From NCBI GenBank assembly GCA_026225115.1, contig JAMFSE010000044.1, positions 1 to 64,000 of the forward strand: a stretch of DNA of 64,000 bases. Reading direction: 5' to 3'. This stretch comes from Rhodovastum atsumiense (GTDB taxonomy: Bacteria; Pseudomonadota; Alphaproteobacteria; Acetobacterales; Acetobacteraceae). Position 1 is the stretch's first letter; every line of letters starts with the position of its first letter. Under the pieces are notes generated by a model. It was not told the DNA's origin and did not search any database. It saw only the letters and a program-made list of their open reading frames with translations. Positions 57,271-64,000 of this stretch are shown here, piece by piece. A program made the translations under genes and the position numbers.

Positions 57271-58976
57271 CCGGCAATATTGCCCGCATTGGCCGCATGC
57301 TTGGCGGCAACATATCCAAAGGTGAAGGAAGGACCGATGCTGGAGCCGGCACCGGGATAGTAGCGTCCCATTACCGATGCCGTTGTCGTACCGGTGGCAT
57401 AAAGACCCGGGATCGGCGTGCCGTCTTCCTTCAACACGCGGGCATTTGTGTCGCATACAACCCCGCCATAGCTGCCGACATCGCCCGGCACCATCGGCAC
57501 GGCATAGAACGGTCCTTTTTCCAAGGTGCCAAGGGTGGGATTACCCTTCGCAACGGCGTCGCCCAGCCATTTGTCATAAGCGCGATCGCCACGATGGAAT
57601 TCGGTGTCACGGCCGGCCCGCACGTCGGTATTGAAGCGGTCCAGCGTCGATTTCAGAACGGCCGGGTCAAGCTTGCACAATGCCGCCAGTTCGGCGACCG
57701 TATCGGCTTTTTTAAGCCAACCCGATTCGTACCATTCCTTAGGCTTTTTCGAGCCAGGCAACGTGCCGCAGAACATGTAGGTATCCATGAATTGCTGGTC
57801 CATGATCCACCAGCTCGGGATCGCCGGCACTTTCAGGTGGTGCTGGCGCATGGTCATGCAGAACTCCATGTAGGAGCCGCCTTCATTCATGTAACGCACG
57901 CCGGATTGATCCACCAAAATAGCATGCGGTTTGGCCAGGTCCATCTGGCCGCCGATGCCGCCCAACTCCAAGCCATTTCCGTTCAGATTCTCCCGCCCGG
58001 GCGGGATCGACATCTGGTTGCCGACCATCTCATCAAGCTGACCCGTGGCAGCGCCCATAGACATCAGCTCGCGGATCATCTCCCCGGTATCTCCCGGGGT
58101 CGTCGCGGTCCATTTGGTCGAGGTGTTGGGGAGGTATTTGTCGCGCATTTCCTGGTTCTGGGAGAAACCGCCCGCGTTAACCAACACCCCAAGCTTCGCA
58201 CCCACGCGCCATTCACGGCCGTTCTTGGTGGTCACCACGCCCTTGACCGCATCGCCCTCCATGATGAACGATTTCACGGCGGAATTGACCCGGATATCGA
58301 CTTTTTCCCGCAAGGCCGCCTTCAGCATGCGGCCCTGCAGCGCTGCACCTGCCGTCACCCAATGCTTGCCGGTCAGCTTCGCCGTAAAAGCGCGGAACAT
58401 CACGGTGGCCAGCATCTTTTTTCCTTTCCACGAGCGTTTGAACGTCGGGATCCAGAAGAATTCGTCGAGCGCGCCGGCAAGTTGCAAAAAGTTGGGACGC
58501 AGCTTGCTGGCCCACTCCTTCGGCAGCTCATTGACGTTGAAGAGTTCCGCAACGACGGTGCGCCCGGGTGCAGAGCCGCCTGCCCTGTCATCGTAATAAT
58601 CCGGATAATAGGGAATGCGGCGTAGTTTGATGCCCTGCTTGACCAGAAAATCCACCATTTTCGGGCCTTCACGCAGATAGGCGGCGCGGCGCTCGGGCGA
58701 GGTGCCGGGCGCATCTTCCGATTGGCCGGCCGTTGCCTCCATATAGGCTGAGGCTTTCTCATAGCTCTCCTCAACGCCGTCCTCGGCCATAAAGCGGTTA
58801 TTCGGAATCCACATCACGCCGCCGGAGCGCGCGGTGGTGCCGCCGACCAGATCGGTTTTTTCCAGAATAACGACGCTCTTATCCAGGCTGCGCATCATCA
58901 AAGCGGCGCACATCGAACCGCCGCCACTGCCCACCACTACGAAATCGAAGACCTCGTCGAATTGCTCGGCGTCCAT
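57267..58976 (-). CDS. FAD-dependent 3-ketosteroid delta1-dehydrogenase-like (KstD/fumarate reductase family) flavoprotein
   Basis: DFVVVGSGGGSMCAALMMRSLDKSVVILEKTDLVGGTTARSGGVMWIPNN; YYPGAGSSIGPSFTFGYVAAKHA. Confidence 0.87.
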   Translation of the reverse strand: MDAEQFDEVFDFVVVGSGGGSMCAALMMRSLDKSVVILEKTDLVGGTTARSGGVMWIPNNRFMAEDGVEESYEKASAYMEATAGQSEDAPGTSPERRAAYLREGPKMVDFLVKQGIKLRRIPYYPDYYDDRAGGSAPGRTVVAELFNVNELPKEWASKLRPNFLQLAGALDEFFWIPTFKRSWKGKKMLATVMFRAFTAKLTGKHWVTAGAALQGRMLKAALREKVDIRVNSAVKSFIMEGDAVKGVVTTKNGREWRVGAKLGVLVNAGGFSQNQEMRDKYLPNTSTKWTATTPGDTGEMIRELMSMGAATGQLDEMVGNQMSIPPGRENLNGNGLELGGIGGQMDLAKPHAILVDQSGVRYMNEGGSYMEFCMTMRQHHLKVPAIPSWWIMDQQFMDTYMFCGTLPGSKKPKEWYESGWLKKADTVAELAALCKLDPAVLKSTLDRFNTDVRAGRDTEFHRGDRAYDKWLGDAVAKGNPTLGTLEKGPFYAVPMVPGDVGSYGGVVCDTNARVLKEDGTPIPGLYATGTTTASVMGRYYPGAGSSIGPSFTFGYVAAKHAANAGNIAG

Positions 58977-59028
58977 TTAATCGTTCCCTCTATTCTTGTT
59001 CTTGGTCCGCAGGAAATCAGGCAGCCGT

Positions 59029-60411
59029 CTAAAAGCCGATATCCAGGATCGGCGCATCAAACCCGCTGTTGACGATCTGCGAGGCTTTGGCCAGCTTTTC
59101 CTTGTCCAGCCCGGCCAGATAACCATCGATCAGCCGCTGGTAATTGCTGATCATTCCCTCTTTCTCATGGGAAAGCCGCATGTGCTCGAAGCCCTGCGCA
59201 TGCAGGCCCAGTTGCTGCAGCGGCAGATTGGCATAATCCTGCTGCGGGATTTCCGGATAATCCTTGCTGTCATAGGCCAGAAATACCGGTTTGGTCACGC
59301 GCGGGCGGGGATCGTCCTCGGCCATCGGCGCCAGCGACCAGATTTCAAAATAACAGGTCTCCGGCGTCAGCGGCCGGATGCGGTAGGACGACATCGCGGA
59401 GAAGAACGGCAGTAGAAAATAATGCGGGAACATGAATTCGACATAGGTGAAGCCGTTCTTCGCATCCGCCTTGTTGATATCGAATACCGGCAGGCCTTTT
59501 TCCAGGCCGTCCTGGTAGATGTCGTCCTTCACGCGGGCATAGAATGAACCTGCTGCTTCCATCAGGTCATCGGGCAACGGCATGTCGCGTGAGCGCTCGG
59601 CGATCGCGACTTCGCTGTCCAAAATCATTCCCGCCATGCCGCGGCCGTTCACCTCAAAAAATTTCAGCGTGCCGTCGACGAATTCGCGTGTCGTCATCCC
59701 TGTGGACGAGGGGACCATATCCTTGTCGATGCCGTAAGGGTTCATGCCCATGGTGGCGTTCAACTGCGGATGCGTGCGCATCACGTGATAGCCTTCCATG
59801 AAGGCTTCCATGGCCAGCTTCCAATTGGTCGGCAAAATGGTCGCGTACCACCATTCGGCCCTGAGACTATCCACGTTGCGGTCAGAAAGCTTGGTCGCAA
59901 CCGGTCCCAGCGAATCCAGCAAGGACGGCGCTGCGTCGTCAAAATTGATGAAGGCGGAGCCGCCCCAGGTCTCGACCCGGACCGGCACCAGATCAAGCTC
60001 GGCTTTCGCCAGCACGTCGGGCGTAAAAATCTGCTTGCCGAAGACGAAGGTATTCTCGCCGTCCATATTCCAGCGCCAGCCATGAAACGGGCAGATGAAG
60101 CCGCGGCTCTTGCAATTGCCGCCCTCGGAGATCAGCTGCACGCCGCGATGCCGGCAGGCATTGGCGAAGGCCTTCACCCCGGTTTTGGTGCGCACGATGA
60201 TGACGGATTTGTCGAGGTTGCGGTATTCGACATAATCACCGACTTCGGGAATTTCCTCCAGCCGGCAGGCCATCTGCCACACATGCGGCCACAGGCGCTC
60301 ACGCTCTAGCTCAAAGAACGCCGGATCGTAATAACGCTTCGCCGGAATGCGTTCCCTGTCCGTAACCCGCAAAGGCACGGATTCCAGTTTCGCCGCGTCG
60401 CTTGCACTCAT
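59029..60411 (-). CDS. Rieske aromatic ring-hydroxylating dioxygenase alpha subunit
   Basis: CRHRGVQLISEGGNCKSRGFICPFHGWRW; NWKLAMEAFMEGYHVMRTHPQ. Confidence 0.93.
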   Translation of the reverse strand: MSASDAAKLESVPLRVTDRERIPAKRYYDPAFFELERERLWPHVWQMACRLEEIPEVGDYVEYRNLDKSVIIVRTKTGVKAFANACRHRGVQLISEGGNCKSRGFICPFHGWRWNMDGENTFVFGKQIFTPDVLAKAELDLVPVRVETWGGSAFINFDDAAPSLLDSLGPVATKLSDRNVDSLRAEWWYATILPTNWKLAMEAFMEGYHVMRTHPQLNATMGMNPYGIDKDMVPSSTGMTTREFVDGTLKFFEVNGRGMAGMILDSEVAIAERSRDMPLPDDLMEAAGSFYARVKDDIYQDGLEKGLPVFDINKADAKNGFTYVEFMFPHYFLLPFFSAMSSYRIRPLTPETCYFEIWSLAPMAEDDPRPRVTKPVFLAYDSKDYPEIPQQDYANLPLQQLGLHAQGFEHMRLSHEKEGMISNYQRLIDGYLAGLDKEKLAKASQIVNSGFDAPILDIGF

Positions 60412-60556
60412 CCAACGTTCTCCTCGGCCTAACGGCCAATGCTTTGATCAGCCTAACGACAGGCTTGAAATTAGTGGAATTTTCCGCATCTTCCGCCCGT
60501 CTAACCACACAGGCGAGAATTTCCAGCACTCATCGTCCCGGCGAAGTTCGCCGCGC

Positions 60557-61360
60557 TCAATCTCCGGCGCCGGTCAGCGTGCCGGTCATCCAGGCACAAG
60601 CCCGCCGGAGTGCGGCCTGTGTCCCCTCCGCTTGCAGCCGCGGCCCGATGATCTCAAGGTCGAAATAGCCCCGAAATCCGGTTTTGAGGACCAGCGGCAA
60701 CAGCCGGTCCAGCGGGATCACGCCGTCACCGGGCACGGCACGGCAGGGCAGCGCCCGGTCGCCGTAGACGTAATCACTCACCTGCACCAAGGCGATCTGA
60801 TTGCCGGCCAGGCCTATTGCGTCCTCGATATCGGAATCGGTCCAGCAGGCGAAGAGATCGATGCCGACGCCGATCCCGGCTAGCCTTGCCAGCGCGACCG
60901 TATCCGTAAGCCGGTGCGCGATCGAGGCGTCGGCGTATAGATGCGATGTTGGCTCCAGCGATAATTTTACGCCTGCCGCATCAGCTCGGGCAGCACAGGG
61001 GGCGATCACCGCCGCGAAGCGCTCGGCGGCCTGCGCCCAGTTCAATGCGCCGCGGCCGCCGCTGGTCATGGTAATCGTGTGGGCGCCGATCGCTTCGGCC
61101 AAAGCAATCGTCGCATCCAGACGCGTGACAGCGGCAGCGGCTTCGTCAGGCGTTGCGTAGGCAAAGGCGCGGTGGGTCAGCGTGGCGCCCGCAAGCCCGG
61201 TGTCGCGGAGCAATTTTTTCGTAGCCCCTGCGCCGGCCTCAACCACCTCATCCAAAGTCAGGCCGATGGCCGGTGCGCCCAGTTCCGCCACCTGCGCCAC
61301 ATGCGCGGCAAGCGGCCCGGGGGCAAGGCAGAGCGTGTTAATGGAGATCGCCTTGTGCAT
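60557..61360 (-). CDS. Sugar phosphate isomerase/epimerase (AP endonuclease 2 fold)
   Basis: MHKAISINTLCLAPGPLAAHVAQVAELGAPAIGLTLDEVVEAG; VKLSLEPTSHLYADASI. Confidence 0.83.
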   Translation of the reverse strand: MHKAISINTLCLAPGPLAAHVAQVAELGAPAIGLTLDEVVEAGAGATKKLLRDTGLAGATLTHRAFAYATPDEAAAAVTRLDATIALAEAIGAHTITMTSGGRGALNWAQAAERFAAVIAPCAARADAAGVKLSLEPTSHLYADASIAHRLTDTVALARLAGIGVGIDLFACWTDSDIEDAIGLAGNQIALVQVSDYVYGDRALPCRAVPGDGVIPLDRLLPLVLKTGFRGYFDLEIIGPRLQAEGTQAALRRACAWMTGTLTGAGD

Positions 61361-61376
61361 ATCGGCGGCGCTGGGC

Positions 61377-63341
61377 TTATGACGCTTTGAGAATTTCGAA
61401 TTCCGCCTTTTCCGGCGTTTGCGTCCATTCCCAATATTGCAGCAGCGGCCAGGGCGTATTGGCAATGACCTTACCGGATTTATTCTTATACCAGCTGCCG
61501 GCGCCGCCATGCGACCAGGTAAAGCGCGCCAGCGCCGCATCCATGCGCGCGGCGTAATCGGCATATACCTCCGGCTTCACCGAGATTGCATCCACATGCT
61601 CCTCGACCATCCAACGCAGGCAGCCGGAAATATAGCGTGCCTGGCATTCGGCATTGAAAAACAGATTGCCGTTGAAGCCGAGGTTGGTGCCGGGCCCGTA
61701 CATTAGAAACAGATTGGGAAATTCCGGCACGGTGATGCCAAGATGCGCCCGCGGCTCGTCCCCCCAGAAATCCTCGATGCGCTTGCCGCCGCGGCCGATT
61801 ACCTCCATCGGCGCCAGATATTCCAGCGCCCGGAAGCCGGTGGCGTAGACCACGATATCGGCTTCATGCAGCTCGCCCTTGCCGTCGATAATGCCGTTCT
61901 TCACAAAGCGGGCGACGCCATCGGTGCAGAGAGTCGCGTTGGGCTGGGAAAGTGCCTTGAAAAACCCGCCATCGCCGAGATTTGGGCGTTTCACATAGGG
62001 TGGGTATTTCGGAATCAATTTTTCCTGCAATACCGGATCATCGCCGATCGCGGCTTTCATGCCGGCGGTTAGGTTGATGCGGGAGGCTTCGTTTGCGGCA
62101 CTCACCGCTTGCGGGCCGCCGGTCCATTCCGGGTCGATCTGCATATGCGCGGGCGTGCCGTCCAGCGCCCAGTTGTATAGAATGACGCGGTACCAGCGGG
62201 CATAGCCCGGCAGATGGTCGATGGCCCATTGCTCGCCTGGGCTGATGGCCCGGCGGTATTCCGGGTGCACCAGCACCCAGGTCGGGGAGCGCTGAAACAC
62301 GGTGAGTTCGGCGGCATCGCGCGCCAGTTCAGGCACCAGTTGCAAAGCGGTGGCGGCGGTGCCGATAACGATGATTTTCTTGCCCGCATATTCCAGCCCT
62401 TCGGGCCAGCGCGAGGTGTGAACCCGAACGCCCTCGAAGCCTTCCTCGCCTTCGATGCTGGGAATCAGCGGCCGGTTGAGCTGCCCGACCGCGCTCACCA
62501 CGGCGCGGAAACGCTGGGTCTCCTCGCCGGATTGGGAGCGAAGCGTCACCAACCAATTCGCCGCCGCTTCGTCATAGACGGTGCGGAGCACTTCGGTTTC
62601 GTAGCGAATATGCGGCGCGAGCCCAAGCCGCTCGACCGTTTCGGTGAAATAGCTGCGCAGCACCGGCCAGGGCGAAAACAAATCCGGCCAGCGCTGGTCA
62701 CGAATGAATGAGAAGGAATAGCAATGGCTGGGCACGTCGACCCGGGCGCCGGGAAAGCGGTTTTCAAACCAGGTGCCGCCAGGCCCGCTGTTCTTCTCGA
62801 TGATGGTAAACGGCAGCCCCGCCTGTTTCAGCCGGTAAGCCATGGCGATGCCGGACAGGCCGGCGCCGATGATCACAACCGGCATGGCCGCCTTATCCGC
62901 TTGCGTTACCGCCTTGTTCCAATGAAAATCCCGGGCATCGCCATCGAAGCCCAGCTCCTCGGCCAGCAATGCCTCGTAACGGGTGTCCAGCGGCGTGCCG
63001 ACCAGAATGTCGATCATCAGGCGGAGTTCATCTTCGGCCGGTTCAAACGGCGGCGGAAAGCCGGCATCGCGCCAGGATTTAATGGCGGCCGCTGCATGCG
63101 CGCGAAGTGCCGTTGCGCGCTGGGCGGGAATGCCGCCGGACAAATCGGTGCTGTATTGCGGCCGCTCGGTGCGCCCGGCCTCGCGCAATATCTCCGAACT
63201 GCCGGTCACATGCACCACCGCCATCAACAGCGGCATCAGCCCGGCTTGGGCGACAGCGGCGTCGATCTCTGAATCGCTGACGCCGGCGGGGGTTTGGAAA
63301 TCCGTCAGACCCGGTACGAAATGATTTGCGGGCCTGTCCAT
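61377..63341 (-). CDS. Flavin-containing Baeyer-Villiger monooxygenase, HAPMO-like
   Basis: GAGLSGIAMAYRLKQAG; FEGVRVHTSRWPEG (FxGxxxHxxxWP); N-terminal extension collinear with that of 23600-25585. Confidence 0.93.
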   Translation of the reverse strand: MDRPANHFVPGLTDFQTPAGVSDSEIDAAVAQAGLMPLLMAVVHVTGSSEILREAGRTERPQYSTDLSGGIPAQRATALRAHAAAAIKSWRDAGFPPPFEPAEDELRLMIDILVGTPLDTRYEALLAEELGFDGDARDFHWNKAVTQADKAAMPVVIIGAGLSGIAMAYRLKQAGLPFTIIEKNSGPGGTWFENRFPGARVDVPSHCYSFSFIRDQRWPDLFSPWPVLRSYFTETVERLGLAPHIRYETEVLRTVYDEAAANWLVTLRSQSGEETQRFRAVVSAVGQLNRPLIPSIEGEEGFEGVRVHTSRWPEGLEYAGKKIIVIGTAATALQLVPELARDAAELTVFQRSPTWVLVHPEYRRAISPGEQWAIDHLPGYARWYRVILYNWALDGTPAHMQIDPEWTGGPQAVSAANEASRINLTAGMKAAIGDDPVLQEKLIPKYPPYVKRPNLGDGGFFKALSQPNATLCTDGVARFVKNGIIDGKGELHEADIVVYATGFRALEYLAPMEVIGRGGKRIEDFWGDEPRAHLGITVPEFPNLFLMYGPGTNLGFNGNLFFNAECQARYISGCLRWMVEEHVDAISVKPEVYADYAARMDAALARFTWSHGGAGSWYKNKSGKVIANTPWPLLQYWEWTQTPEKAEFEILKAS

Positions 63342-64000
63342 CAGCGCGCGAGCTCGGCGGCGAAGGTTGCGTCGGGCCCTGTGGCCAGGCTGGTAATGCG
63401 GGAGAGCACCGTGCCGCGGTGCAAAGCGGGCGTTCCCCAGGCGAATTTCAAAGCCAGAGCGCGCTTGAGGAAAAAATGCAGATCAACCTCCCATGTCATG
63501 CCCATGGCGCCGAACACCTGCAGGGCGCTGCGCGCGGCGAGATCCGCCGCCTCGCCGGCGGCGATTTTGGCGTGTGCTGCGCGGGCGCGCGCCGGCAGCG
63601 AAGCCAGATCCAGCTCCGCCGCCGCCGCATAGACAACCGGCCGCGCGAATTCGATTTTCACCTGCGCCGAGGCCAGCAGATGTTTCACCGCCTGATAGCT
63701 GCCGATCGGCTTGCCGAACTGGTTGCGGTCTTTTGCATAAGCCACGCCCAGATCGATGCAGCGCTGGCCAAGCCCGATCATCTGCGCGGCCGCGAACAGC
63801 GCGCCACGCTCCGCCGTGAGGCCCCAGCTTGCAGCCACGCGCGTCTCCGGGCCGGGCGCCCAGTCAACACGGAACAGCCGCCGGAACGGATCAACACTTT
63901 CCTGCCGCGTCAGCACAACCGCCTCCGGCGCAAGCAGATGGACCTCATTGCCATGGCCAAGCAGCAAAGCAGCGGCGATATCAGCATCGGTCACGAACGG
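63341..64000 (-). CDS. Acyl-CoA dehydrogenase (partial; 5' end beyond window)
   Basis: DRNQFGKPIGSYQAVKHLLASAQVKIEFARPVVYAAAAELD; LQVFGAMGMTWEVDLHFFLKRALAL; frame open to window edge. Confidence 0.88.
   Translation of the reverse strand, partial: PFVTDADIAAALLLGHGNEVHLLAPEAVVLTRQESVDPFRRLFRVDWAPGPETRVAASWGLTAERGALFAAAQMIGLGQRCIDLGVAYAKDRNQFGKPIGSYQAVKHLLASAQVKIEFARPVVYAAAAELDLASLPARARAAHAKIAAGEAADLAARSALQVFGAMGMTWEVDLHFFLKRALALKFAWGTPALHRGTVLSRITSLATGPDATFAAELAR

Noticed and set aside
57297-58625. 442-aa ORF antisense to the KstD-like gene
   Set aside because: Low-complexity His/Arg/Gly-rich translation typical of shadow ORFs; no start-site context.
1-64000. CRISPR arrays, tRNA/rRNA genes, IS elements
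   Set aside because: No regularly spaced repeats, cloverleaf-like sequences, rRNA segments or transposase ORFs recognised by eye; tRNAscan-SE and ISfinder would be needed to be certain.

Overview
GC-rich, gene-dense bacterial chromosome segment, probably alphaproteobacterial (Acetobacteraceae-like; this is inference from protein flavour and terminator style). I recognised no rRNA, tRNA, CRISPR array or transposase. Main blocks: (1) ~0.8-7.1 kb, an inositol-phosphate head-group locus: inositol-3-phosphate synthase, a nucleotidyltransferase resembling inositol-1-P cytidylyltransferase, a CDP-alcohol phosphatidyltransferase whose only plausible start is a CTG in a CTGA overlap, a flippase and two glycosyltransferases. 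(2) ~15-23 kb, a CPA1-type antiporter and a tripartite RND efflux operon. (3) ~26.5-31.2 kb, a compact partner-switching/Ser-Thr phosphorylation module: STAS, HATPase, FHA-SpoIIE phosphatase, Hanks kinase and PP2C. (4) ~8-15 kb, 23.6-26 kb and 31-64 kb, a large catabolic region: two Baeyer-Villiger monooxygenases, two Rieske oxygenases, a KstD-like flavoprotein, a fused double acyl-CoA dehydrogenase plus a separate two-subunit pair, acyl-CoA ligases, enoyl-CoA hydratases, MaoC, HpcH/HpaI lyases, SDRs and two sulfotransferases. This suggests degradation of a polycyclic or alicyclic (steroid/terpenoid-like) substrate. Three coding regions are disrupted: an acyl-CoA ligase frameshift, an SDR frameshift, and an internally deleted CmcJ/NvfI-like remnant. 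Two inverted repeats sit in front of catabolic genes, and two AT-rich hairpins of one sequence family sit in convergent intergenic gaps. All family calls come from motif recognition by eye; no database search was run.
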